Assembly: GCF_000443995.1 (NCBI RefSeq)
Contig: NZ_AUMC01000009.1
Location: 124,001-188,000 of the forward strand
Direction of reading: 5' to 3'
Origin: Bacteriovorax sp. BAL6_X
Lineage (GTDB): Bacteria; Bdellovibrionota; Bacteriovoracia; Bacteriovoracales; Bacteriovoracaceae
DNA length: 64,000 nucleotides
Part shown: piece by piece, positions 1-8,201 of the stretch
Layout: every line of letters starts with the position of its first letter
Position numbering within the stretch: position 1 is the stretch's first letter
Made by a program: the position numbers and the translations under genes
The notes under the pieces: model-generated
Database searches by the model: none
The model's input: the letters and a program-made list of their open reading frames with translations, nothing else
What the model was told of the DNA's origin: nothing

Positions 1-2
1 AA

Positions 3-278
3 GATGCCGTTAAACTACAGCATAAATTAACAGAAATAACTTCATACATGGGACGCACATCCGATTACTGTGCACTACCATTTTTATTTTATAGAGCAAA
101 AATTAATAATATCGAAAATCCGACACTACCAGAAGTTGAGCATATTTTAATCGCATTAAAAAATGACTTACAAATACAATTTGAACAAATCAAAGAGGTT
201 TCAAATCTAATTAGAGAAAGTCGCAGTAGATTACGTCAAGAATCTACAAAGGAATTATTAAATGAAGCAAGATCCTAA
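3..278 (+). CDS. hypothetical protein, 5' end outside window
   Basis: An open frame runs from the window edge (first full codon at base 3) to a TAA at 276-278. An internal ATG at 48 exists, but the frame is open before it, so the gene probably starts upstream. The visible part is about 91 residues, mostly charged helix-forming residues, ending in an Arg/Glu-rich tail. I do not recognise a family. The next small ORF overlaps its last 17 nt, which fits an operon. Confidence 0.6.
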   Translation, partial: DAVKLQHKLTEITSYMGRTSDYCALPFLFYRAKINNIENPTLPEVEHILIALKNDLQIQFEQIKEVSNLIRESRSRLRQESTKELLNEARS

Positions 279-402
279 CACTTTAAAGACAGAATTCTTT
301 AAAGAACTTGAAAGAATACAAGAGAAACAAGTTAAAAGAGAAAACTTGAGTGAAGATGATATGTCATTTTTATATCTATGCTCTGTTTTAGAAGAGGAAT
401 AG
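262..402 (+). CDS. small hypothetical protein (46 aa)
   Basis: ATG at 262, TAG at 400-402. An AAAGGA Shine-Dalgarno sequence lies about 8 nt before the ATG, and the stop is followed after 9 nt by the next gene, whose own site (AGGAG) begins on the stop codon. The product is acidic and helical with no signal peptide or membrane segment. Overlap with the upstream frame and good ribosome-site spacing suggest a real translated gene. Function unknown. Confidence 0.5.
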   Translation: MKQDPNTLKTEFFKELERIQEKQVKRENLSEDDMSFLYLCSVLEEE

Positions 403-411
403 GAGAAATCT

Positions 412-2085
412 ATGAACGCCTTAAAAAATGAAGCGGATACAAAAAAGACTATAGCCATCATTCAAACAACTCGAATTGGAGATCTTCTACAAACATCACA
501 TGCAGTGAAGCTGCTTAGAGAAAATCATCCCGACTATAAAATTATCTTAATTGCGCGTAAAAAATTCGCTACACCGATTATGTTCTTACTAGAAAAAGTC
601 TTTGATGAAGTTATTTCTATTGAGCATAAATCAGCAATGGTAGGCGTTGATAATGTCAGAGAGGCGCTTACAAACCTAAAAAAGCAGCTCAAACAAATAA
701 ACGATCAAAACATTGAGGTTTCGATTAATCTCGCATTTTCAAAGTCTGCAACCTATCTTCATTCATTAATAGACTCAAAAAATAAAGTCGGTCCTCATTT
801 TAATGAACTACATGAAAGAGTGATTACGGATAGATGGTCGCAATATCTTTACTCCACAGTTATGAGAGGAGACCTAAACCCATATAACTTAGTCGATCTA
901 TTTTCTTCAATCATCGGTACGACAAAGAAACTTACTCACTTAAGTAACAAAGAGTTTTCCAATAAAAAGAAAACCAATTTATTAATTCATCCATTTGCCT
1001 CAAACGAAAGAAAAATGTGGAAAGCAAATCGCTGGGTTGAGGTTATATATCAAACGCTTAAAAAAGATGATCAAGTTAAAATTTATATTTGTGGTGCCAA
1101 CCAAGACCAAAAATCAACAGATGAAATATTAAATTCAGAGCTTATTAAACCGTATAAAGAAAGAGTTGAAGCTTGGATTGGTCTCGATTTAAAAGAGCTA
1201 TATACTAAAGTAGACAACTCATTTCTATTTGTTGGCCATGACTCAATGATTGGAAACCTATTAAGCTTCAAAAACATTAAGACTCTAACAATTTCTCTTG
1301 GTACGGTTAGACCACATGAAACAACTCCCTATGCATTAGACAACTATAATCTAGCACCAAAAACAGAGTGTGCGCCATGCTTTCCTAAGGATGAATGTAA
1401 GGAGTACAAATGTCATAACGATGTACCTTACAACATCACACATCAATGTATTGGTCAGTTATTAAAGAAAAATAGAATCGATATCGAAGAACTCAACAAC
1501 TCGTGTTCTTCCCTCTCACTTAGCAGGGTAAAACTATATCAATCAGACATGCTTGATAATGGTGATTTAATCATTAACGAATTATTACACAAGGAACAAG
1601 ATGCAAAAGAAGTTATGCGAAATTTCTATCACATTGCGTGGACTAGCATTTTTACTGAAGTTAACACTAGCATGGATATCCCTTCTTTTAATCTTCAAAC
1701 TAAAGCACAATTGAGTACACATATTAAGGGAATTGAGACTCTATATGAGCTTTCGGAGTTCGGGAAAAAATACTCAAGATATATTATTGAAGAAATTAGT
1801 AAGAATACTCCTAGTTTGGAAGAAATTAAAAAATTCTCGGCAAAGCTGGATGAAATTGATCGTTTAAGTGATCTTGTAGCGACTTCTTATCCTCTGCTAT
1901 CTCCTGTAATTGATTTTGCAAAAGTTGCAAAGAACAATCTACAAGGAAGCAATCTTGTGAACTTATCAGAAGCTGCATTCTACACATATAATGAGATCTC
2001 TCTTATGTGTAGTGTTCTTTACGAATTCTTCGAAAAATGCTCACTCATTAACAAGGCCAAGCAAGAGGCAAGGGAAAATATATGA
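412..2085 (+). CDS. GT9-family glycosyltransferase with C-terminal helical extension
   Basis: Residues 1-350 resemble glycosyltransferase family 9 (ADP-heptose:LPS heptosyltransferase-like). The N-terminal strand with RIGDLLQT (21-28) is the typical family start, and GHDSMIGNLLSF (275-286) corresponds to the donor-site loop, although the usual Gly-Pro-Asp-Thr-Gly core is altered. Four cysteines at 320-334 (CxxC, then two more) are seen in many GT9 proteins. Residues 360-557 are an added helical region with no family I recognise, making the protein about 200 residues longer than usual heptosyltransferases. AGGAG precedes the ATG. It overlaps the next gene by 4 nt. The acceptor could be LPS core or a protein; it cannot be told from sequence. 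Confidence 0.75.
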   Translation: MNALKNEADTKKTIAIIQTTRIGDLLQTSHAVKLLRENHPDYKIILIARKKFATPIMFLLEKVFDEVISIEHKSAMVGVDNVREALTNLKKQLKQINDQNIEVSINLAFSKSATYLHSLIDSKNKVGPHFNELHERVITDRWSQYLYSTVMRGDLNPYNLVDLFSSIIGTTKKLTHLSNKEFSNKKKTNLLIHPFASNERKMWKANRWVEVIYQTLKKDDQVKIYICGANQDQKSTDEILNSELIKPYKERVEAWIGLDLKELYTKVDNSFLFVGHDSMIGNLLSFKNIKTLTISLGTVRPHETTPYALDNYNLAPKTECAPCFPKDECKEYKCHNDVPYNITHQCIGQLLKKNRIDIEELNNSCSSLSLSRVKLYQSDMLDNGDLIINELLHKEQDAKEVMRNFYHIAWTSIFTEVNTSMDIPSFNLQTKAQLSTHIKGIETLYELSEFGKKYSRYIIEEISKNTPSLEEIKKFSAKLDEIDRLSDLVATSYPLLSPVIDFAKVAKNNLQGSNLVNLSEAAFYTYNEISLMCSVLYEFFEKCSLINKAKQEARENI

Positions 2086-2702
2086 TCACATTAGAACTAG
2101 GAAACGATAGCTTTTCTTTGGATGGAAATTCAATTTCCCTTAGACAGGCCATAACAGCAATTGAAACAGATGGTATTTCAGCAAATGAGTCAATTACAGG
2201 AGTACTCATTGAAGGTAAGTCATTTCCAATTAATGAAGTTGGTGAGCTGCTAGACTACACACTAGAAGAGTTGGGGTATCCTAGTCTTCAAATCAAAAAC
2301 TCATATGAATTAGCATTTGAAGCACTAGAAGATTGTAATCGATATATCGACGAGTTAATTGATAAGATCTTAATAACGACTGATGAATTCAATAAAGGCA
2401 ATATTGATCAGGCAAATCTCTTCTTTGCTGATCTAATAGAGTTACTTGATCTTTATGTTCACTTAATCACAAGAATTCATGCGACTGCAAGAAAAGCTAA
2501 TAAGGATTACTTTACAAATAAAGAAGTTATTAAGAACCTTGAAATCCATCTCTTTTCAGTCATTAAAGCACTAATACCAGCTCGTGAAAACAATGATATT
2601 GTGATGCTTTCCGACTTGCTAGAGTATGAACTAATAGATAACCTTAAACAGTGGAAAATAAAAGCAATACCACTCATTCAAGAGTCAAAAATAAATTTTT
2701 AA
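2082..2702 (+). CDS. hypothetical protein, helical C-terminus
   Basis: ATG overlaps the stop of the glycosyltransferase gene (ATGA), with AAGGGAA upstream, so translation is probably coupled. The first 70 residues look like a small alpha/beta domain; the rest is acidic amphipathic helix. No signal peptide, membrane segment or catalytic motif is visible. It may be a regulatory or structural partner of the glycosyltransferase or of the downstream two-component pair. No family recognised. Confidence 0.7.
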   Translation: MITLELGNDSFSLDGNSISLRQAITAIETDGISANESITGVLIEGKSFPINEVGELLDYTLEELGYPSLQIKNSYELAFEALEDCNRYIDELIDKILITTDEFNKGNIDQANLFFADLIELLDLYVHLITRIHATARKANKDYFTNKEVIKNLEIHLFSVIKALIPARENNDIVMLSDLLEYELIDNLKQWKIKAIPLIQESKINF

Positions 2703-2725
2703 ATATCTATACTGATAAGGCTGTC

Positions 2726-4156
2726 TTGGAAAATAAGTTTCAAGACAGCACTTTTATAACGACTTCAAAAAAAAACTCACAATTACAAATAAAAAAAATC
2801 AACAACTCCGAGATTGAGCTCAAGGTTAATAGTAAGAAATTCGTTCTATTGAATTCACAAGATTTCGTACTCGACAAACTCCGCGATTCCATTGAGCTTC
2901 TTTCAAAAGTCGAAAAAGAGTACCAATTTAAAAAGAAGGATAATATTCGTTCATTTCTAAAATACTTAACGACTTCGGAAGGTTTAAACGGATTTAGCTC
3001 GGCACAGATTTTGATTCATCAAAAAGGCACAACCAATATATATTCAATCACATACAAGAATGATGAATACTATGAAGCCTATCAAGAACCAACATTCTTC
3101 AACACACTCTTTGCCAAGGTAAGAAAGAGTAAAAACAAATCATTTGATCAAAAAGAATTATTAAATAAAGATATTCAACTTGATGGGCACTTCTTGGCGA
3201 AAGAACTTTCTTTTCGTGATTACAACCTAATTATACTTTTATCACGTAATGATCTATTTCCTATTGCTGATATAGATCGATCTATATTTAATGATCTAAT
3301 TACCAAATCTATTCCCAAATTATTTAATATTATTACAATTGAGAGTAGCAGGCATTCTAAACTAGAAAGTGATCGAATTTTAAAAAACTTCCCTATCGAC
3401 TCATTCATTATTGAAGAAGACAATGTTCTAATTAATCAAATTGCAATTGAAGACCATCAACAAGACACAAGTTCTCTACATCATGAGAGAATTTTGTTAA
3501 TGGGAGAATTGTTAAACACTCTTAGACACGAACTTAGTAATCCTCTATTTGGTATTGATCTGTCACATAATTTACTTATTGATCAGACCAATGATTTAGA
3601 TATTAAAGATACACTCTCTCATATTTCAAATAGCGTGAAACGATCACAGGCAATCATTCAAGAGTTTTCAAATCTGTATAAAGATGATGAAGAGTTCACT
3701 TCAATTTCGTTAAAGAATTTAATTTCAGAAACTATTATTTTAACTAAATCCGAGTCTCGCTCTCATAAAGTAAACTTCCGAATGGAAAATGATATTGAAA
3801 TAATGTCTAATGGAACACTCTTAAGCCAAGTTATATTCAATTTACTTATCAACAGTTCCCAAGCACTGAGTGAGAATAAAGTAGAGAACTCAAAGATAGA
3901 CATTCTCATTAGCGAGTCATCTCAAAATATCCTTATCGATATAATAGATAACGGGCCAGGAGTACCAGACAACCTAAAGAGTAATATCTTTAAACCGTTC
4001 TTTACAACAAAAGAGACAGGAACGGGTCTAGGGTTGGCAATTTGCAAAAATCTAACAAAGAAAATCAATAGTGATATCTCACTAGTTTCCAACAACAACG
4101 GTGCGCACTTTCAAATAAGCATCCCCAAGGTACACAATGAAAATCCTAGTCGTTGA
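2726..4156 (+). CDS. sensor histidine kinase, soluble
   Basis: The C-terminal half is a HisKA plus HATPase_c kinase. The H-box RHELSNP places the phospho-accepting His about 210 residues before the C-terminus. The N-box (NLLINSSQALSE), G1 (DNGPGVP), F-box (FKPFFTTK) and G2 (TGTGLGLA) follow in order. The N-terminal ~250 residues have no membrane segment and look like a degenerate sensory region. The start is uncertain: a TTG at 2726 has AAGG five bases before it, whereas an in-frame GTG at 2651 lacks a ribosome site and overlaps the upstream gene by 52 nt. The stop overlaps the response regulator start by 20 nt, so the two are almost certainly partners. Confidence 0.88.
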   Translation: MENKFQDSTFITTSKKNSQLQIKKINNSEIELKVNSKKFVLLNSQDFVLDKLRDSIELLSKVEKEYQFKKKDNIRSFLKYLTTSEGLNGFSSAQILIHQKGTTNIYSITYKNDEYYEAYQEPTFFNTLFAKVRKSKNKSFDQKELLNKDIQLDGHFLAKELSFRDYNLIILLSRNDLFPIADIDRSIFNDLITKSIPKLFNIITIESSRHSKLESDRILKNFPIDSFIIEEDNVLINQIAIEDHQQDTSSLHHERILLMGELLNTLRHELSNPLFGIDLSHNLLIDQTNDLDIKDTLSHISNSVKRSQAIIQEFSNLYKDDEEFTSISLKNLISETIILTKSESRSHKVNFRMENDIEIMSNGTLLSQVIFNLLINSSQALSENKVENSKIDILISESSQNILIDIIDNGPGVPDNLKSNIFKPFFTTKETGTGLGLAICKNLTKKINSDISLVSNNNGAHFQISIPKVHNENPSR

Positions 4157-4499
4157 AGATGAGCTACTAATTCAAAAAACTATTGTTACATTACTAAGGC
4201 GAAAAGGCGTAGAAGTAATGTCTACAGCAAGTGGTAAAGAAGCAATCGAACTTATTAAATCTAATAATTATAACCGAATTATTTGCGATTTAATGCTTCA
4301 AGATATTACTGGTTTTGATATAATAGAAGAATCCAAAACAAAGTATAATGAAGATGAAATATCAAATATATTCTACATAATAACAGCTTATAGCTCTGAA
4401 CAAATTGTAGAACGTGCTTCATTATATGGATGCAAAGTAATTCAAAAACCTTTTGATGATATCAATAACTTTATAAATGAAGTTACAGTAGAGGAATAA
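4137..4499 (+). CDS. CheY-like single-domain response regulator
   Basis: A 120-residue receiver domain without an output domain. Acidic pocket residues Glu7/Asp8, phospho-acceptor Asp51 (in CDLML), Thr83 and the Lys104-Pro105 switch are all present. It overlaps the 3' end of the histidine kinase gene and is followed without a gap by the NAD kinase ATG. It probably acts by protein-protein interaction, for example as an allosteric regulator or phospho-relay intermediate; the target is not evident. Confidence 0.9.
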   Translation: MKILVVEDELLIQKTIVTLLRRKGVEVMSTASGKEAIELIKSNNYNRIICDLMLQDITGFDIIEESKTKYNEDEISNIFYIITAYSSEQIVERASLYGCKVIQKPFDDINNFINEVTVEE

Positions 4500-5396
4500 A
4501 TGGCGTTAGCAAACAAAGTAGCAATTATCTTAAAGCCTAAAGTGGTCTCAGAGTTTACAACCGTCCTACCAAATCTAACAAATTGGCTTAAGAGAAGAAA
4601 AGTTGATGTATTCTTTGAAAAATCACAAGAGGCAAGAATCTTAAAAATTTTTAAGAATTGTAAATCTGAAGATTTTAACTTCATAAGTAGAGATAAAATT
4701 ACTGATAAGTGTAAAATTCTCATTACTCTTGGTGGCGATGGTACTCTTATAGGCGCAGCAAGAACTAAAGATATAAAAAAGTTAAATATCTTTGGAATTA
4801 ACATGGGAAATCTGGGGTTTATTGCTGAATTTGCTAAACATGATTTTTACGATGGCCTAGAGATGGCCCTTAAAGGAAAACTCAAAACTCGTAAAGTTCA
4901 GATGTATCAAGCCGAGATCACAAGACCAGGACAAAAGAAAATTAAGCTTAACTTTTTAAACGATGCCGTGATTACAAAATCAGGTATTTCACGAATGTTT
5001 AATCTCGAACTCGAAGCAAATGGCGAGAGCATTTATAACTTGGCCGGTGATGGCCTCATCGTCAGTACACCAATTGGTTCCACTGCTTACTCTTTAGCAG
5101 CAAATGGACCAATCTTACATCCTAGTGTAAGGGGAGTTGTCCTCACACCAATTTGTCCACATGCTCTTACTCATAGGCCAATGGTACTACCTGATAATGA
5201 AACCTTAAGTATTATAATTCCACGTGGTCAAGACGATATCTACTTAACAATTGATGGACAAAAAGAATTCAAACTTGAACCAAAAGATGAAATTCAAATA
5301 AAGAAGTCTAGAAGTAGTCATGTAAACTTCTACATTAATGAAGAAAGAAATTATTTTAGAACGTTAAAAGAAAAATTCAAATACGGACGTCGTTAA
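4500..5396 (+). CDS. nadK: NAD kinase (ATP-NAD kinase)
   Basis: Phosphorylates NAD to NADP in the cytoplasm. The GGDGT motif at 78-82, the GINMGNLGFIAE segment after it, the conserved Asn-Asp pair at 154-155 and the glycine-rich block GDGLIVSTPIGSTAYSLA (183-200) are the diagnostic NAD-kinase features. Length 298 is normal. The ATG directly follows the response regulator stop, so it belongs to the same transcript. The 3' end lies only 2 nt from the convergent phosphatase gene. Confidence 0.95.
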   Translation: MALANKVAIILKPKVVSEFTTVLPNLTNWLKRRKVDVFFEKSQEARILKIFKNCKSEDFNFISRDKITDKCKILITLGGDGTLIGAARTKDIKKLNIFGINMGNLGFIAEFAKHDFYDGLEMALKGKLKTRKVQMYQAEITRPGQKKIKLNFLNDAVITKSGISRMFNLELEANGESIYNLAGDGLIVSTPIGSTAYSLAANGPILHPSVRGVVLTPICPHALTHRPMVLPDNETLSIIIPRGQDDIYLTIDGQKEFKLEPKDEIQIKKSRSSHVNFYINEERNYFRTLKEKFKYGRR

Positions 5397-5398
5397 TT

Positions 5399-6121
5399 TT
5401 AACCTAGTACTTTAAATTGATATTTTTCATTAATCATCAAATATTTATTTGAAGAAGGAACATAGCCACAATTATAATATGAAAATGTTTCAGTTATAAA
5501 CTCATCTTGATAGTGACTGTGTCCACATATTATAACATCAACATTGTATTCATTTGAGGCAATCTGAGCACTCTTTCGAAATTTATCTCGTATACTTCCA
5601 TTGAGTTGAGTCTGTCCGTACCTTTTCTCATTACGTTGTCTACTTTTATGAGATAGATAATCACCTATTGCTTTCACAATTTTATAATTAAAAACATACT
5701 TAGAAATCAAGGCCAATGGATAACTTCTAATAAATGCACGCCAAACCTGGTAACTAAAATTTTCTATTTCAATTTCATCACCATGACAAAAGAGAACCTT
5801 TTGATTATTAATTATTTCAACGAAGGGTTTAGTCTTTACAATAATCCCATTATCAGTAAGTAAATCTTCAATGTGAAAGTCATGATTACCTTGGACATAA
5901 TAAATTGGTATACCAAGAGAAGTGATTTCCTTTACTCTATTAAAGAACCAATCATATTGCTTTTCGTATTCCTGGTAGCTTCCAACCATTAAATCAAAGA
6001 TATCTCCTAGAAAATAAATACGATCATTTTCATTAAAATTTATAGATAGAAATTTTTTAAGATATTCAGAATTTTTTTGATCCCATTTCACGTGGACATC
6101 AGATATCACAAAGCTGCTCAT
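5399..6121 (-). CDS. lpxH: UDP-2,3-diacylglucosamine diphosphatase-like metallophosphoesterase
   Basis: Calcineurin-like phosphoesterase with the full metal-binding series: DVH near the N-terminus, GDIFD, GNHD, the HGDE segment and GHSH near the C-terminus. Size (240 aa) and spacing fit LpxH, which cleaves UDP-2,3-diacylglucosamine to lipid X in lipid A synthesis at the inner membrane face. The ATG at 6121 starts just before the first strand; an upstream in-frame GTG at 6145 adds eight residues but looks less likely. LpxH versus a related LpxH-like paralogue cannot be separated by eye. Confidence 0.75.
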   Translation of the reverse strand: MSSFVISDVHVKWDQKNSEYLKKFLSINFNENDRIYFLGDIFDLMVGSYQEYEKQYDWFFNRVKEITSLGIPIYYVQGNHDFHIEDLLTDNGIIVKTKPFVEIINNQKVLFCHGDEIEIENFSYQVWRAFIRSYPLALISKYVFNYKIVKAIGDYLSHKSRQRNEKRYGQTQLNGSIRDKFRKSAQIASNEYNVDVIICGHSHYQDEFITETFSYYNCGYVPSSNKYLMINEKYQFKVLG

Positions 6122-6151
6122 AAAAATATCATATCGGAATAGCACAGATAA

Positions 6152-6823
6152 TCAAAGAAGATCTTTCATTAGTTTGTCACAACCATTTTGTAACTTCTTA
6201 ACATGTTTACGAAAATCTGGATTATTCTCAATTGCTACTGCGATACGAAAGGCACCATATGGAAATCTAGATATTTGATAAGGTTTTATTTTCTTCTTAT
6301 TAACGACATTTCCTTTTACATGAATTTTTTCATTTCCAAAAACAACTTCAAAATTTAGAGTTTGATTCTTTCCACTAAAGATCTGCTCATATTGAGAAGC
6401 CCCTAAGACAAATGAAACTCCGCCTTCGCTTATATCAAAAATCTCATACTTAATATTTTGAAAACAACTATAGAGTGGGATGAGTGGCTCGAAACGCTCA
6501 TATTCTCTTCTCTCTAATCGCTTTTCTTTAATTGGATATGAAATTTCAAGACTATTACCATGTGAAGCATTTAGCTCGCTGATAAAGATCAACTGCAAAT
6601 CGGGAATATAAAATTTCAGCAGACCTGGTCCTCGTACGAAGTGTGCTAAGCTATCTCTAAGGCCATCTTCAATCGATAAAAAGATCTGTTTAGAAAAGGC
6701 ATTGAGGCTTTTAATTTTAACTGGAAGCCTAACAATATTATGACTAATAACATCCCAAATTATGACTTCACTGCCTTCTTTGATGGACTCGATAATATCT
6801 TGTTCAAACTTCTTTGTATTCAT
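6152..6823 (-). CDS. YcgR-like PilZ-domain protein (c-di-GMP effector)
   Basis: A 223-residue two-part protein: an N-terminal beta-rich YcgR-like region and a C-terminal PilZ domain. The c-di-GMP-binding RxxxR motif (Arg106/Arg110) and DxSxxG (Asp130, Ser132, Gly135) are intact. AGGAATTGAGAG precedes the ATG. It sits just past the terminator of the flagellin transcript, so a flagellar-brake role similar to YcgR is plausible, though this is inference from context. Confidence 0.82.
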   Translation of the reverse strand: MNTKKFEQDIIESIKEGSEVIIWDVISHNIVRLPVKIKSLNAFSKQIFLSIEDGLRDSLAHFVRGPGLLKFYIPDLQLIFISELNASHGNSLEISYPIKEKRLERREYERFEPLIPLYSCFQNIKYEIFDISEGGVSFVLGASQYEQIFSGKNQTLNFEVVFGNEKIHVKGNVVNKKKIKPYQISRFPYGAFRIAVAIENNPDFRKHVKKLQNGCDKLMKDLL

Positions 6824-6856
6824 TTAGCTCTCAATTCCTATATCACTTCTTCCGTC

Positions 6857-6893
6857 AAAAAATACGGTCTCGCTTCTCTCCTGCGCGAGACCG
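6857..6893 (-). terminator. rho-independent terminator after flagellin gene
   Basis: A 9-bp GC-rich stem (CGGTCTCGC with GCGAGACCG, 6865-6893) is followed on the minus strand by TATTTTTT (complement of 6857-6864). It lies about 45 nt past the flagellin stop and should end that transcript before the PilZ gene. The loop contains an AGGAG sequence. Confidence 0.85.
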
Positions 6894-6938
6894 CTTTAAT
6901 TATTTAAGAAAGGAGTGGAGGGATGTCCCCCATTTTTA

Positions 6939-7769
6939 TTAACCTACTAATCTAAGTGCAGATGAATTAATATTATTAGCTTGCGCTAAAGATGCAATTC
7001 CTGCTTGCTTAGCAATATTAGAAGAAGCAAGTTGCGATGACTCATAGGCCACATCTGCATCTTCAATTACCGATCTAGAAGCATCTAGATTCGTTGCCTG
7101 AATCTCTAAATTGTTTACAGAAGACTGTAGTCTTGACTGAACAGCACCGAGATTCGCTCTTTGCTCTGATAAGCTCGTAATAGCTTCATCGACATTTTCC
7201 ATCGATGATCTAGCATCATCTTTGGATGCGACACTTAAGCCAGAGATATTGAGAGCTGATGCTGTAGCGTTCGTCTGAGATGGATCATATTGAATCTGTC
7301 CATTCTCACCTGCAAAAGTACCTACCTGAATATCCATTTCTGAACCCGACCCATTAAGTAATGATAGGGAACCAAATTTTGTAGACTCTGCAATACGATC
7401 TACCTCTTTAACTAATTGTTGATATTCTTTATCTAGAAAGCCACGTTCAGTATCACCAATCGTATCAGACGCAGCTTGTACTGATAGCTCTCTTAACCTT
7501 ACTAAAATATTACTTGTTTCATTCATGGCCCCTTCCGCGGTCTGAACCATCGAAATACCATCATTTGCGTTTCGAGATGCCTGACGTAAGCCCTTTACCT
7601 GAGCTTCCATATTCTTAGCGATCGCTAAACCGGCAGCATCGTCAGCAGACTTATTAATCCTCTTACCACTCGATAATTTCTGCAGGGCCTCTCCAGAGGC
7701 TTTTCCTGTCTGTTTAATGTTTTTCTGCACCATTTGTGCAGCTGTATTAGTTGCAATACGTAAACCCAT
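6939..7769 (-). CDS. fliC: flagellin
   Basis: A 276-residue flagellin made almost entirely of the conserved N- and C-terminal D0/D1 helices with only a short central region. The N-terminus begins with the conserved MGLRIATNTAA pattern and contains LSSGKRINKSADDAAGLAIA; the C-terminus has the QANxxxxxALRL-type end. It polymerises into the extracellular filament. AAGGAG lies just before the ATG, within a GGA-rich leader. It is about half identical by eye to the other flagellin gene in this window. Confidence 0.96.
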   Translation of the reverse strand: MGLRIATNTAAQMVQKNIKQTGKASGEALQKLSSGKRINKSADDAAGLAIAKNMEAQVKGLRQASRNANDGISMVQTAEGAMNETSNILVRLRELSVQAASDTIGDTERGFLDKEYQQLVKEVDRIAESTKFGSLSLLNGSGSEMDIQVGTFAGENGQIQYDPSQTNATASALNISGLSVASKDDARSSMENVDEAITSLSEQRANLGAVQSRLQSSVNNLEIQATNLDASRSVIEDADVAYESSQLASSNIAKQAGIASLAQANNINSSALRLVG

Positions 7770-7775
7770 TTTTTT

Positions 7776-7864
7776 CTCCTTTCCTCACGTCCTACTAAAT
7801 ATAGCTTTCAGACAAAATTAGTGTTCACAAATACCTGTTCGTTACACTCGGTTAAATACTTTAG
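7776..7864 (-). promoter_or_regulatory. flagellin leader with CCGAG element and GGA motifs
   Basis: A 19-nt element at 7846-7864 (minus strand CTAAAG, 7 nt, CCGAGT) matches 14 of 19 positions of one at 9151-9169 upstream of the other flagellin gene. A second CCGAG copy lies 25 nt further upstream (7872-7876). The leader close to the ATG holds TAGTAGGACGT and GAGGAAAGGAG, a cluster of GGA triplets overlapping the ribosome site. I read this as a flagellar promoter or activator site plus a possible CsrA target. Confidence 0.4.
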
Positions 7865-8027
7865 TGGATACCTCGGATAATTTAAAAAAAGTAGAAAATA
7901 TCCTATAAACTCAAGTAGTTACAGATCAAGATATCAATAATAATTACTTAAAACTTGGATAATAATCGACAGTATTTTTTGTCACTAATAAATGATTAGG
8001 ATCATATTTTGAAATAGGTATTATGAA

Positions 8028-8033
8028 TATAAT
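8028..8033 (+). promoter_or_regulatory. predicted -10 box of candidate small RNA
   Basis: A perfect TATAAT on the plus strand, 7-10 nt before the predicted start of a terminator-ended small transcript. The -35 region is weak (T-rich, no clear TTGACA at 17 bp), so an activator may be needed. Confidence 0.4.
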
Positions 8034-8037
8034 TAGG

Positions 8038-8114
8038 ACTGAGCGATCCTCTCTCCTGAGTTTCTGCTCTTTCAAGATTCTAGTGGGCCACGTGAAAGCG
8101 TGGTCTATTTTTTT
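8038..8114 (+). ncRNA. candidate small RNA between the two flagellin genes
   Basis: About 75 nt on the plus strand, opposite in direction to both flanking flagellin genes. It is bounded by a TATAAT box at 8028-8033 and a good terminator at 8086-8114. No ORF fits the interval. The 5' half contains the pyrimidine-rich stretch CCTCTCTCCT and two CTGAG repeats, so it could pair with Shine-Dalgarno sequences. No known RNA family recognised; it does not match a GEMM c-di-GMP riboswitch. The call rests on promoter plus terminator only. Confidence 0.45.
8086..8114 (+). terminator. plus-strand rho-independent terminator
   Basis: Stem GGCCACG / CGTGGTC (7 bp with one G-T pair), loop TGAAAG, then TATTTTTTT on the plus strand. 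No plus-strand gene lies upstream for over 2 kb, which is why I propose a small RNA. Confidence 0.7.
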
Positions 8115-8133
8115 ACTTCAATATTCTTACCAT

Positions 8134-8167
8134 AGAAAATAATAAGGGCCTTCTAAAGAAGGCCCTT
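8134..8167 (-). terminator. rho-independent terminator after upstream flagellin gene
   Basis: A 10-bp perfect stem (AAGGGCCTTC / GAAGGCCCTT, 8144-8167) with loop TTTA on the minus strand, followed by ATTATTTTC. It lies 35 nt past the stop of the 8202-9035 flagellin gene, so the two flagellins are probably separate transcripts. Confidence 0.85.
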
Positions 8168-8201
8168 ACTTTTAGATGTTGCTTTCGATTTAGATTTTTA
8201 C

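Noticed and set aside
7770-8201. c-di-GMP (GEMM) riboswitch or other known riboswitch between the flagellins
   Set aside because: Conserved GEMM core sequences are not visible; only the candidate small RNA and terminators are.
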